Notes: generated by a model not told the origin, from the letters alone. A DNA stretch of 64,000 bases from Axinella damicornis (GCA_963931865.1 OZ007511.1:12312081-12376080), one strand, 5' to 3'; shown: positions 10,941 to 21,968, counted from the stretch's first letter. Numbers and translations: made by a program.

Positions 10941-11131
10941 ACTGAAATGCGTGCAGCTTTTAAGTAAAATCAAGTACATTCCTGCATACCAGGAAGCAAT
11001 TTGCCCACAACAAGTGGCAAATGTATAGCTACAGTACATGTCTTTACTTTCTCCAACTCCCATGCACTGTGTATAGTATTGTATCATTAAGTCGTTGTTA
11101 TGTAATCACTAATTAGCACCTCATAGCTAGC

Positions 11132-11326
11132 TACCATGTTTTTCAGGTTGCTTACTTGGTCCAAATCAAAATGCATAACTACAAAATGTCATGTGACTTG
11201 AATCCACCAATATAACCCAAGATGTCACATGACAACTTGGATTCTATTGGTGGGTTCAAGTCATGTGATATTTTGCAATTTTGCATTCCGATTTTGGATC
11301 CAGCAAGCAACCTGAAAAACACGGTA
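11132..11326. mobile_element. MITE-like inverted repeat
   Basis: The inverted ends are CATGTTTTTCAGGTTGCTT on the left and AGCAACCTGAAAAACACGG on the right. Internal GTCACATGAC-type palindromes are present. It is the same family as 4077-4252. The copy in unit 3 is at 58716-58912. Confidence 0.65.
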
Positions 11327-12044
11327 GCTACTAACATTAGCAAAACACTGGTGGAATCGTTTAGCACCATTTTAGTTTTACGTGCATCTTTCAAATGGTT
11401 TTCTGAATCATGGTATATATAGCTGAAGGATGAAGCCATGCATAATGAAAGTAGCGCTGTATAAGCCCAAGTGGTCGCCTGCCTGACGTTGACTGCACGA
11501 ATCTCTCCCTAGAAGCTGCTGGCTGAAATGGATCTCCATCACAGCCATACTATTAATGAGAGGGTTCAGAATCAGATTGGGCTATAATCCTATGGGCTGT
11601 TCTGTATAGCTAGCTGCCCTCATTCTCATGCTAGGGTCCAGGATGAAGAGGTGTTCAGAGTGCCATTGTATGGGTAGCTATAGATAACTTCATGGATTTG
11701 ATTCATGAGCTTCACCGCAACATTTGGTCATGATGTCACATGTAGGTAAATGTTGAGGTATGGTTCAAAGAAGCTCAGAAACGTGATTTCAACAGAGAAT
11801 GGGAGTATTAGCTATTCTGGGTCACCATTTGCATTACTGTAAGATATTACTGTCTATGGGTGGAGGACTGCCATAACTCTTGCTGCTTCTATTGAGCAAG
11901 TTTGTTACAAACCTTGGACAAAGAAACTCACTGCATCAAGTTTACTACGGAATTTACAATATCATGATGATTCAATAATTGTATGGACATCTCTAGCCTA
12001 GACATCTCACCCCCACTGCCCATGGCTAGCTGCCACTGCGCCAT

Positions 12045-12376
12045 GGAATATCCCGTGACCCTCGTGCCCATGGCCAGCAGGTGATGGCTGTCCACGGGCT
12101 GAGCAGCGAACACAGGGCCAGGTTAGTCCAGAAAGAGGACTTCCACACCTTTGAGTACATCTTGGGCTTTGATGAAAGCAACCTACAGGATCTCAGACAT
12201 CTTGCACCTGCTAATGCAGGGCCGTGCTGAAACTGCTTGGAAGTTTTGACCATGAGGTGCCTGGAGGAGTAGTGATCAAAGATCCCTACTATGGAAAGGA
12301 CCGGGACTTTGAAACTGTGTTTGAACAATGTCGGAGAGCCTGTACTTGCTTTCTGGACTCCACAAGTACAGACTGA
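12045..12376 (+). pseudogene. Low-molecular-weight protein tyrosine phosphatase pseudogene (C-terminal two thirds)
   Basis: Two frames together reproduce the C-terminal part of an LMW-PTP (ACP1-type acid phosphatase). The first runs from about 12045 and includes HGLSSEHRARL, QKEDFHTFEYIL and FDESNLQDL. It hits a stop at 12228-12230. The second, entered near 12220, continues with LLGSFDHE, the catalytic-acid loop KDPYYGKD, then DFETVFEQCRRAC, ending at the stop 12374-12376. The family's N-terminal phosphate-binding loop (C-x5-R) is not found upstream, so the gene is 5'-truncated as well as frameshifted. An AATAAA lies about 60 bases downstream. A duplicate with the same frameshift is at 59629-59960. 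Confidence 0.85.
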
Positions 12377-12546
12377 TGGTGTTCTCTACTGTCGTGATTT
12401 ATTCCCTTGTTTCTAAGAGTACCCATTCTATCAATAAATGATGGAATGTTCTTCCCATGATTGATGCATCCCCTATAATTATTTAGTTGTCCCTAACATG
12501 CTACTGATGGATTAGACAAGGGAAAGGTGCATGCATATTGCTTGGG

Positions 12547-12573
12547 AGAGAGAGAGAGAGAGAGAGAGAGAGC
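12547..12573. repeat. (GA)n microsatellite
   Basis: This is a dinucleotide run. The equivalent run in unit 3, near 60128-60161, is longer. Confidence 0.9.
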
Positions 12574-12964
12574 AATTCTCAACACTAATTCATATACATA
12601 ATGCATAATGGCGACTTTACGGGACAACCAAAGCATGGCATGTGAGCCATGAAAGAAGAGGAAAAGGCCAATAGCTATCGCACAAAAGAGGTGTTAATGA
12701 AAACATAAACAGCATAAACATCCTATAAACACAAGATCCAAAATGTAACCAAATAAGAGCATACGAAATAACCAGTCCATTACAGGGTAGTTAGTAGGTA
12801 GGTAGTATATATGATCGTCAGGAACTACTAAAGTACATGTTCATACGGTATGGTGTGACACAACCCCCAATAAGTATGTAGATAGTCTGATGTATAAAGA
12901 TGGGCTACACAAGTAATGAATTAGAGCATCACTTTCACTGGTTATAGCTGCATCATCCAACTGT
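12574..12964. other. 3' flank of gene B
   Basis: I see no gene. It is copied nearly unchanged at about 60162-60537, downstream of gene G. This is one of the markers showing that G inherited the 3' side of B. Confidence 0.6.
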
Positions 12965-14800
12965 CTAGTTGATTGAGCCATACGTGTACACAGGTGGTAT
13001 TGGTCCTTGCACTGCAGAAGCAACATTGGTGTCAGCTTGCTCAGACACTGACAGCAGAGACCTGTTGTACTGATCGGGACTAACTAATCGATGAGGGAGT
13101 GGATCCTCTTGAGCATCTTTTGTTTGCTTTCCTGTGTGCATGCACTTCAGCAAAGCACCAACTCTTCCTGCAACATATTTTACTATCCATTTTCCTTTCA
13201 GATGTCCATAGGTGATACTCAGCAGGAGGACAAGCTGTGGTAGGGCACATGTAATCACAATTATGAGTGGCAGTGTTTCATTTGTGGCTGATGGAAGGAG
13301 ATACTTGAATGTGATAAACAAAAGCGTCATAAACCCCAGTAGACCTAGCAGTAAACCGTCAAACACATTCATGTAGTTTTTCTTGTAGGGTTGTACAATT
13401 AGTATGAACATGGATAAACCCAGAAGCATCAATGCACGCAACAACCAGCCTATTTGATGCGGCACATGGTAATTGGCAAGAAAGAGTATGAAACGAAACA
13501 GCAAATAGACTCCAGACATTGATCGGAAATCCCATCCTCCGGTGACTCCATCTCTGTAACATCCTTGAAATGCTTCAACAAATGTGCGCAGTACAAGCCA
13601 CCGTCTCTTACTACAGTGGTTGAGACACCTGTTGAATACTTTGCATGGGTAGAAAATCAGCAGAAGTGGAAGGAGAAAAGTAAACACTAAGATAAGAGAA
13701 GCTATGATGGCAAATGGAAGATGTTCCTCACTTAAAAACCGCACAGTAGCATCCACATGGAGGACATCTGAAGTGCCCGATGCAAGCTCACCATCAGCAT
13801 CATATATTCTTGTTGCGTGTAACAAATAGACTGACACAACCACAAGCTTGGAGTAAGACAAAAGAAGAAATGTGGCAAAGACGTCAATAAGGGATGCTTT
13901 GGAATCCCACCTCCTTCTAACATTAACACAACATCTGTGAAATGGCTTCCATAGCCAGACAAGTGGTCTGAAGTTGTGTCCATGTAGTTCAACACAAGCA
14001 TATGTAAGTGCAATGAGCAGTAGTGGATAGAAAGCAGAAACGTATTGGAGGGCAAGCACATGCATGTTTTTGAGGCCTTGGCTCACGCAAAATGGTGGTA
14101 TGACATAACGGAAGAAGTCCAGGTTCCAGAATCCATAGCATGTGAGAATGACTTTGAACATTGCAAGTGAGGTTTTATCCAGTTCTGTCATTAAGGCATC
14201 ACGAAAACGTGGATCCTGATTTTGAACTATTACCACTAACTGACCGAACATGACAAAGCAGTTCATTGGTGCGGATGTGATACGGATTCGAAGTGTGAGA
14301 ACTGCAAAGTAAAATATTGTTGTGGGAACAAATTCTACTAAGATGTATAGCATCCACCCGTAGCTGATCTCTGAGCAGTTTGCACAAGCATAGCCAAAGG
14401 TAACAACTGAAGGACCAAACCCATCAATACAATCCCTGCACAGGAGCCCATCTCTATTCTGTGGGGCACAGAAGACATTGTTCAGACCACATACATTTTG
14501 TGGTAGTGCTAGGTATCCGTTGCTTGCTATGTTGCTGTAGTAAACATAAGGACAAGTACCAAATAATATAGCGTTAGCGTCAGGGTCTGGTTTATCAGAA
14601 CAGCTGCTGTTGTATGTCATGCAGTGACCCAATGCTAGGTACGACTGTTGTTGCACTTGATCACAGATGACGATATCTCTAATACTCTTCCTGCACACGC
14701 AATGAGGGCATCCTCCTCCGGCACTGGCTGAGTTGTTGCTGGGCACAAACCATGTGGGACAGTTGTCAATACTTGTGGACTCAGATGCTGCCGCTGCCGT
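12965..14800 (-). CDS. Multipass membrane protein family member B (3' exon)
   Basis: The frame is open from the inferred splice acceptor at 14801/14800 to the stop at 12965. An internal Met lies at 14746. The layout follows gene C: a cysteine-rich ectodomain, about ten hydrophobic helices, and a cytosolic-looking tail ending YTYGSIN. B has an ATA where C, E and G have an ATG just upstream of the acceptor AG, so translation cannot start there; an upstream exon is expected. Family-distinguishing features are SATNETL between the last helices and the tail KQTKDAQE. I do not recognise a named family. Function is unknown; a receptor- or channel-like role would be speculation. Confidence 0.72.
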   Translation of the reverse strand, partial: TAAAASESTSIDNCPTWFVPSNNSASAGGGCPHCVCRKSIRDIVICDQVQQQSYLALGHCMTYNSSCSDKPDPDANAILFGTCPYVYYSNIASNGYLALPQNVCGLNNVFCAPQNRDGLLCRDCIDGFGPSVVTFGYACANCSEISYGWMLYILVEFVPTTIFYFAVLTLRIRITSAPMNCFVMFGQLVVIVQNQDPRFRDALMTELDKTSLAMFKVILTCYGFWNLDFFRYVIPPFCVSQGLKNMHVLALQYVSAFYPLLLIALTYACVELHGHNFRPLVWLWKPFHRCCVNVRRRWDSKASLIDVFATFLLLSYSKLVVVSVYLLHATRIYDADGELASGTSDVLHVDATVRFLSEEHLPFAIIASLILVFTFLLPLLLIFYPCKVFNRCLNHCSKRRWLVLRTFVEAFQGCYRDGVTGGWDFRSMSGVYLLFRFILFLANYHVPHQIGWLLRALMLLGLSMFILIVQPYKKNYMNVFDGLLLGLLGFMTLLFITFKYLLPSATNETLPLIIVITCALPQLVLLLSITYGHLKGKWIVKYVAGRVGALLKCMHTGKQTKDAQEDPLPHRLVSPDQYNRSLLSVSEQADTNVASAVQGPIPPVYTYGSIN

Positions 14801-16367
14801 CTGTATTGAAAGTGTAAGTGTAGTACACTGACTAAGTATGGGACTCAGTATACTATAGCACTATAGCACTAAGTTGACTTGTGTGCCAATATGTGGACGA
14901 CACTAGTGTAATAATCATTCGGAGTGTGCTTCTGCTAAACACTTGCATGGAAAACAAGGATTTATTTTCGGTCATGACCACTAGAATTGGCAAACGTTTT
15001 CTTGCCAATGAAGAAAGTATACACAATTAAATGGGATTACATTCATTCATCTTGCATAAAATCGCATTACATTTCAAGGCGAGAGTATAGTATTGCCTAA
15101 TTTCATAGCTATATACAGCTAGAATCATCTGTTATCATATTTATCCCATCATAAGTGTATACTTTGGAGAGGAATTCAATGTGGCCATGTATCATCACCA
15201 TCTTTAAATCAGGCTATGAACCTGCCATGTGTGTGACATGATCGAGACTGGAGGACAGTCCTATTTTTGTGGAGCGTGGAATTTTTTTTTTTGCTGGAGT
15301 ACGTGAATTGCTTGGAAACTGCTGTCAGTCAGATTATCCGTAACTCCCTCTCAAGAGTGTTTTTAGATGTCTCTTGGCAATGTAGCTACATAGTAACAAG
15401 TTTCAATAATACGGAACCTCCTACAGCTTATATAGGGTCTCGTCAATTCATCCATTCCACTTCTACAGCCAATCACACAATGACATGAACGACATGCAAA
15501 TCTACACTGTTATCTGGTTAGAGTAATGGGACTAATTACAGTGCCTCACGGTGCCCTCACCTTACAGAGTATGGCAATATGTATGGTCAGCAGCACCACC
15601 TGTAGCACATACATTGCACTGACCTAGCAGGAAACAAATTAATCCATCTCAATTGCTGTGTTATCTCAGTTGCAGATAAACTGTAGATATAAAATAATAA
15701 GTGCATCCTAATTTGGGCTAGTGAAATGACGGGGTTGCAATTGCAGACTGTCAGATTAATTCAAGACAGCCACTCCTCTGCTGCTCATGCACGCACTGCA
15801 CTGCTTCTGCATTCACTTTGGTGTATGCCTCCTAGTAAACCTCTATAATGCATGCAATGCAGCTACTGATTTACGACATACTTGCTCTGCTGTCCTTTCT
15901 TGTAGTACCCTGATCTAACCAGCACCTACGTTGAATGCCTATCAAAAAAAATTAAAATCACTAGCAGCTATTAATAATCAGATATACACATTGTGCCATA
16001 ATAGTTATACTGATGTAAACTAAAGTTGATTCCTAGCTCTAGAAATGTGATGTGCTAACTTACATCAACTCTCCTGTCTTGTTCTTATACCAGCAGTATA
16101 GTCTAGCCAACTGCGACACACACACAGCCAAAATCAAATTCCAGGAAGCAATTTGTCTGCAAACGAGTCAATGCAGCTAGCTACCAGTCTTTACTTTCTC
16201 CAACTCCCTCTGCAGCTGTAAATAGCCACCTCACTACTGTTCACATTAATTTCACAAAGTTCCAGAAAGTATATACTAGGCATTATTTATAGCCATGGCA
16301 GGTGCAGAATTGTCAGTATTTAACGCATAAAGTTGGGTGGTTTACCTGCAGCTCTATTGCTGTCATC
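14801..16367. other. Upstream flank of gene B
   Basis: The region probably contains an intron or promoter of gene B. Bases 15330-15490 (+) hold a decayed version of the domain-like remnant at 23290-23560 (shared 'gatgtctcttggcaatgt'). The flank is repeated at 36443-38048 in front of gene D, which marks D's upstream side as B-derived. Confidence 0.5.
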
Positions 16368-16670
16368 CTAAGTTCTACGCATGCATGTCATAAGATTTCT
16401 GTGTGCCTTTTTCAGTGATTCATGCAATTGATTAAAAAAATTGGTGCAATCCCCTAGCAGCCCCACTCTGGTTGTTTGTGAGCAAGTTTCCTCTTTCACT
16501 TTCAGTAGCTCATTGTATGTGTCGGATTTATATTGTGGACAACTGCATAATTGTGAAACACTTGCTGGTGTTACAATTTTACTCCATGCAGTAGTGACAC
16601 CAGTTTGTAGCATGCAGCCTTGAAGAAGTGCTTTGACAACTGTGTGCAAATACGAGCCACATTCTCTCAC
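16368..16670 (-). CDS. Conserved 100-codon cysteine-containing frame, possible exon
   Basis: It encodes a hydrophilic polypeptide with spaced cysteines (CGSYLHTVVKALLQGC, QLCSCPQY, a central KVKEET and a C-terminal CMRRT). The frame is identical at protein level in unit 2 (38049-38351). It lies on the same strand as gene B and about 1.6 kb upstream of it. An open AG-like acceptor precedes it ('catgcaag'), so it could be an upstream exon of B and D or a separate small gene. A truncated relic lies near 3120-3215. No family is recognised. Identity between units only reflects recent duplication. Confidence 0.3.
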   Translation of the reverse strand: MRECGSYLHTVVKALLQGCMLQTGVTTAWSKIVTPASVSQLCSCPQYKSDTYNELLKVKEETCSQTTRVGLLGDCTNFFNQLHESLKKAHRNLMTCMRRT

Positions 16671-18147
16671 TACAGCAGTTACCTTGCATGCTGCCGGATT
16701 TTCTAATCCTGCATGCAGGAGTAGAAGATCAGCAGAAAACTGGTGATGTAGCTACTGCATGCAGCTGGTTATCCTCCCACCCATTCGGCTGCAGCATTAG
16801 CCTCACCCTCTCCCACTCCACATGACCTTTGAACCGAGCGAAGGAAAGCAGGAGAGCCCAGTACCTCTCAAACATTATTGTACCACAATGTGGCGAAGAT
16901 CATGGTTCTGCACATCCACCCCCAGACTCTTTCCAGCCTTTTCCATGCAATTTGTTTAGGAACTTCCTGTTTCACAATATTGGATAGCTAGATAATGATG
17001 TCATATATGTACTAGCTCACTGTGTGTTTGCATATTGCCTGATAAGCACTGCCAATTTAAAGAGTAGTTGAAATGTTCTCTCTGGTGAAAGTCTGATGTT
17101 AAAGTGGCAAAATTCTTGGATGTGTAGACTATGGGCTTCAATTAATATTGAATTTTGGGAGGTCATAACTCGAACGCCATACATCACACTTCTAATCTGG
17201 GATGGAGTCTACCTGCATCCATACATGGTGGCCACTCACCAAGGGATTGTTGTTGTCATACCAACAGAAACCTGGCATTTCCTAATAGATAGCTTCATGA
17301 TGATTAAACAGGCTGTTTTGAATTCACAAGCTTTTATTGCAACATTTGAACATGATGTCTGATGTCAGAGGCGAATGCTGCAGTATATGCATGGTTCAAA
17401 GAAGCTCAGAAATGTGATTTCCAACACAGAATGGGAGCATATTCTGGGTCACCATTTGCATTACTGTATAATCAACTGACTGCGTGCAGAGGACAGCCAT
17501 AGCTACTCTTGCTGCTTCCATTAAACAAGTTTGTTATATACCAAGCTAGGACAAAGTGACTCATGGCTTCAAATTTATTTTTAACTCTGCTCAGCCTTGA
17601 GGATCACATAATTATTTGTATCACATTACACTATGGAAGGAACTACAGAAATGTACAATGATTCTATTGTATACAAAGAAAGCAGGCATCTCACAAGTTA
17701 GTCTTTAAAAGGACATAATGTGTCTCGGCATGACTTTGTATCAGCACGCAGAGGACGTGGCAGCTGATCATGACACTTTCAGCTTCTTGATGTCACTGTT
17801 GTCATTTCTTTCAGGAATTGAAATTATGATACTGCATGTGTCTAGCATTGTTCCCAGGTGCTCAGAATAGGGAGAAGAGCACTACATTTGGTGGGTAATT
17901 ACCTAGCTATGCACTCTGCAATGACCATCAGGAACTACTATAATAATGTTTTTTTACCAGCTAGTCTGGTTGATCGATGCACCATGCAGGCTACATAAGT
18001 AGGCGTGGCGACTGAAATTTAAATGACTGAATTCAAACGGTATGACATAATGCATATAGAGAATCTGATGTATAGAGGTGAGATACACAAGTAAATAATT
18101 TGGAGCATCACCTACACTAGTAATGTAATAGTGCATGATCCAACCTC
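16671..18147. other. 3' flank of gene C
   Basis: I can support no gene. It shares short segments with the 3' flanks of A and B, such as 'ttcaaagaagctcagaaa' near 17395. The unit 2 copy is 38352-39837. Confidence 0.5.
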
Positions 18148-19980
18148 CTAGTTGATTGAGCCGTACGTATATGCAGGTAGTATTGGTTCTTGCACTGAAA
18201 TAACGTCGGTGTGAGCTTGCTCAGACACTGACAGCAGAGTCCTGTTGTACTGATCGGGACGAACTAATCGATGAGGCAGTGGATCCTCTTGAGCATCTTG
18301 CTTTCCTGTGTGTATGCACTTCAGTAAAGCACCAACTCTGCCTGCAACATACTGTGCTATCCACTTTCCTTTCAGATGTCTGTAGGTGATACTCAGCAGG
18401 AGGGCAAACTGTGGTAGACTGCAGGTAATCACGAATATGAGTGGCAGTGTTTCATTTCTTGAGGGCAGGAGGTACTGGAATGTGATAAGTAATAGTGACA
18501 GAAACCCCAATAGACCTAGTAGTAAACCGTCCAACACATTCATGTAGTTTTTCTTGTAGGGTTGTACAATTAGTATGAACATGGATAAACCCAGAAGCAT
18601 CAGTGCACGCAGCAACCAGCCTATTAGATTCAACACATGGTAATTGGCAAGGAGGAGTATGAAACGTAACAGCAAATAGACTCCAGACATTGATCGGAAA
18701 TCCCATCCTCCGGTGACTCCATTTTTGTAGCATCCTTGAAATGCTTCAACAAATGTGCGCAGTACAAGCCACCGTCTCTTACTACAGTGGTTGAGACACC
18801 TGTTGAATACTTTGCATGGGTAGAAAATCAGCAGAAGTGGAGGGAGAAAAGTAAACACTAAGATAAGTAAAGCTATGATGGCAAACGGAAGATGTTCCTC
18901 ACTTAAAAACCGCACAGTAGCATCCACACGGAGGACATCTGAAGTGCCTGATGCAGGCTCACCATCAGCATCATATATGCTTGCTGCGTGTAACAAATAC
19001 AATGACACACCCACAAGCTTGGAGTAAGACAAAAGAAGAAATGTGGCAAAGACGTCAATAAGGGATGCTTTGGAATCCCACCTCCTTCTAACATTAACAC
19101 AACATCTGTGAAATGGCTTCCATAGCCAGACAAATGGTCTGAAGTTGTGTCCATGTAGTTCAACACAAGCATATGTAAGTGCAATGAGCAGTAGTGGATA
19201 GAAAGCAGAAACGTATTGGAGGGCAAGCACATGCATGTTCTTGAGGCCTTGACTCACGCAAAATGGTGGTATGACATAGCGGAAGAAGTCCAGGTTCCAG
19301 AATCCATGGCATGTGAGAATGACTTTGAACACAGCAAGTGAGGTTTTATCCAGTTCTGACATTAAGGCTCCATGAAAACCTGTATCCTGATTTAGAACAA
19401 TCACCATTAACTGACCGAACATGACAAAGCAGTTCATTGGTGCAGATGTGATACGGATTCGAAGTGTGAGAACTGCAAAGTAAAATATTGTTGCAGGAAC
19501 AAATTCTACTAGTATGTATAGCATCCACCCGTAGCTGATCTCTGAGCAGTTTGCACAGGCATAGCCAAAGGTAGCAACCGAAGTGCCAAACCCATCGATA
19601 CAATCCGTGCACAGGAACCCATCTCTATTCTGTGGGGCACAGAAGACATCGTTCAGATCAGATACATTTCGCGGTAGTGCTAGGTATCTGTGATCTACTA
19701 TGTTGCTGTAGTAAACATAAGGACAAGTACCAAATGATATAGCGTTAGCGTTTGATTTATCAGAACAGCTGCTGTTGTATGTCATGCAGTGACCCAACGC
19801 TAGGTAGGACTGCTGTTGCACTTGATCACACATAACGAGATCTGTGATACTCTTCCTGATCCTGCACACACAATGAGGGCATCCTCCTCCAGCACTGGGT
19901 GAGTTGTTGCTGGGCACAAACCATGTGGGACAGTTGTCAATACTTGTGATGTTGTTGGACTCAGACGCTGCAGCTGCAGT
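18148..19980 (-). CDS. Multipass membrane protein family member C (3' exon)
   Basis: The 612-codon frame from the Met at 19986 is intact. The exon proper probably begins at 19980, after a TTTCAATGCAG acceptor conserved in all copies. The ectodomain (residues 1-150) has paired cysteines (GGGCPHCVC; FLCTDC; YACANC) and glycosylation sites (NNIT, NVSD, NCSE). Hydrophobic helices are at about 152-178, 182-200, 219-241, 252-276, 308-333, 367-391, 433-450, 454-474, 483-506 and 514-535. A QPYKKNYMN motif sits between helices 8 and 9. The hydrophilic tail has KQDAQED and LVRPDQ. I do not recognise a named family; QPYK-type motifs occur in several multipass families, and this is not enough to assign one. 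Confidence 0.75.
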   Translation of the reverse strand, partial: TAAAASESNNITSIDNCPTWFVPSNNSPSAGGGCPHCVCRIRKSITDLVMCDQVQQQSYLALGHCMTYNSSCSDKSNANAISFGTCPYVYYSNIVDHRYLALPRNVSDLNDVFCAPQNRDGFLCTDCIDGFGTSVATFGYACANCSEISYGWMLYILVEFVPATIFYFAVLTLRIRITSAPMNCFVMFGQLMVIVLNQDTGFHGALMSELDKTSLAVFKVILTCHGFWNLDFFRYVIPPFCVSQGLKNMHVLALQYVSAFYPLLLIALTYACVELHGHNFRPFVWLWKPFHRCCVNVRRRWDSKASLIDVFATFLLLSYSKLVGVSLYLLHAASIYDADGEPASGTSDVLRVDATVRFLSEEHLPFAIIALLILVFTFLPPLLLIFYPCKVFNRCLNHCSKRRWLVLRTFVEAFQGCYKNGVTGGWDFRSMSGVYLLLRFILLLANYHVLNLIGWLLRALMLLGLSMFILIVQPYKKNYMNVLDGLLLGLLGFLSLLLITFQYLLPSRNETLPLIFVITCSLPQFALLLSITYRHLKGKWIAQYVAGRVGALLKCIHTGKQDAQEDPLPHRLVRPDQYNRTLLSVSEQAHTDVISVQEPILPAYTYGSIN

Positions 19981-20200
19981 CTGCATTGAAAGTATATAGC
20001 TATTATGTGTGGTGGACTGGACTAAGTATGAGACTTATATATACTGTAACACTATAACACTACATTGACTAGGTATGGAACACTGCACGCCGGTATTGTA
20101 ATTAAACACTTGCTTAGGAAACAAGGATTTATTTTGGGTTAGAATTGCCAAAAGTTTTCTTGCCAATAAAGTGCACACAATTATATGGGCTTACATTTAT
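19981..20200. other. Upstream flank of gene C
   Basis: On the minus strand this begins with the pyrimidine-rich acceptor stretch. Copies are at 41674-41890 and 62389-62610. No upstream exon is identified. Confidence 0.5.
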
Positions 20201-20734
20201 AATCCTACATCTGTAAAACCTACAATACTACACGGTACGCATTAATCTGATATACCACTTGGTTAACCAATCAGATTGGTATTACACTTTTTTCTCGAGG
20301 TACAGCTGTAATAGAAAGCTGATTGGCGAATACTTCGCTTAGTAACGCCGTTGCAGAACCTGGTTGCTAGGCAGCCTATACAGCTTACCTTCAGTTGTAG
20401 GGTTGAAAAAGGGAGCACGGCTGAAGTGGAGAAAGCGACTGCCTCCAAAGTAGAGCGGATACACCGTAGACGAGCTGCTCGCACGCGCTGTTGAGATGTA
20501 CATAGCTACGCTCTGGTTCCAAACCTGTACCGAACCAGGACCGACAACCACAGCCACGCCTATTGCGTGAAGCGACGCTCGTGCCATGCCGTGATCGACC
20601 GTGGCCCGAGTCGCTCGCTAGTGCTTGCTACCAACCGTGCCTGCTGCGTGTCGAGGACGCTCCAAGTTTCACCAACGCATCCAACAGCAACACTAAGAAA
20701 ACCACTGTGATGTAGCTAGCTAAGATGTAGGATT
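20201..20734. mobile_element. Candidate MITE with short terminal inverted repeats
   Basis: AATCCTACATCT at 20201-20212 is inverted as AGATGTAGGATT at 20723-20734. Unit 2 has the same segment (41891-42437) with a decayed right end. Unit 3 lacks most of it near 62610. CCAAT-type motifs ('aaccaatcagattgg') are inside. No target-site duplication can be defined with confidence. Confidence 0.45.
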
Positions 20735-20786
20735 AATCTGTGATAGGATGGTCCACTGTGGTATTTGGGATAAATTGCACAGTTAT

Positions 20787-21415
20787 CGAGGGGCAACCGC
20801 ACTCCTGGTAGCCATGGTTAAACGGTAGCACAAGCTAAGTGTGACAGTTTGTTCCAATTATCACACATCACCGTGATAGCTATATACAGGGAAGATCACA
20901 AATTATTCAGAGTGCTCTCAAGTACCATTCAGCCGCGTTGCAACCTGCCGTACCCGTAGCGCAAGCTATGCGTTCTAATTAATGCACATGCCACGTGCAA
21001 ACACGCTCAAGTCGATCGCGAGCAATGGCGACCAAAAGTATGACAAGACATTATTACAGCACTCACAACTTAGCCAGCACGGTGAGTTTCGGTATATAAG
21101 CGTCAGTGAACGACAGCAATCACGGCCGTGTGGTCAGAATCTTCGTGTGCCTTTCCTAAGAACGGTACTGCCACCGGAAGTCGAGAGAGCGCTCGAGCAA
21201 TGGCGTCCAACGGCGAGACAAAAGCGCTCATATCTCCACCACCAAGGTGAGTTTCAGCACCAACTTTTATCATTCAGGTCAGTGCATGATAGCGATCATG
21301 GCGGTGTAGTCAGAATCTCTGTAGGCCAATCCTAAGTACTCAAACATTATTTATATTATGTTGGATTATATTATTTATATTACGCGGCACAATTTTTCCC
21401 CTACCAGGAGTGTAA
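20787..21415. mobile_element. Insertion carrying two exon-like ATG...GTGAGT modules
   Basis: The segment interrupts sequence that is continuous in units 2 and 3 ('cggttat' joined to 'tgtagcccgagg'). Short inverted repeats ACTCCTGGTAG (20801-20811) and CTACCAGGAGT (21401-21411) lie near its ends. Two diverged copies of a ~110-bp module lie inside. Each has an ATGGCG start followed by an open stretch and a GTGAGT donor-like site: ATG 21025 with donor at about 21082, and ATG 21200 with donor at 21247. I infer captured or endogenous first exons. The function is unknown. Confidence 0.5.
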
Positions 21416-21968
21416 TGTAGCCCGAGGGCTGTCAGAAATTGCACGGTTACGAAGCGGCCGCGGCACGCGCTAACCAATCAGGTCAAGCTCCGCCATTAGC
21501 AACAGTTGAAAATGGCTGTACTGTGTGAACGCTCGCGTTCTGTACCTGAGCTGAAGAAACGCTGTGGGAACCGAACGATAGCGTGGTGAAAGTGTTGTCA
21601 CAGAAACGGTGGCGCTAGTCATTGTGCCATATACTAGCGCTGCAGCCGTACTGTTCGTGGCTCAGACGGTTATGCGCACATGTGCACAGGTTCTGTGCTG
21701 CTGTTTTGGGACTCTGGGTGTCAGTTGCAACAGCGCACTTCCGTCCTAAAGCTTCACTACACAACAACAGGTCAGTACTCTGAGCAAATAAGATAAGCGG
21801 CATGAGCGGTACTAGTACTAGTAGGCGTGTAGTTCGCTCGCGCTCGAGCGCTTTTGTGGCTGGGGCGTGGCTTTAATCGCTCAAGCCGCTTGCTTTTCGA
21901 CGATGCCATGCCTGGAAGTATATGATTAGTATTTAATCACATGTATTCTCGTGCCATTTGGGAATAAT
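21416..21968. other. GC-rich spacer shared by units
   Basis: It is shared with 42485-43665 (interrupted there by an insertion) and 62690-63290. It includes 'ctaaccaatcagg' (CCAAT-like) and several short inverted motifs. It is probably old transposon sequence, and I can support no gene. Confidence 0.4.

Noticed and set aside
10493..11087. Repetitive 141- and 157-codon minus-strand frames
   Set aside because: They are products of the 36-bp minisatellite, whose length is divisible by three. The unit 3 counterpart with one repeat has no comparable protein.
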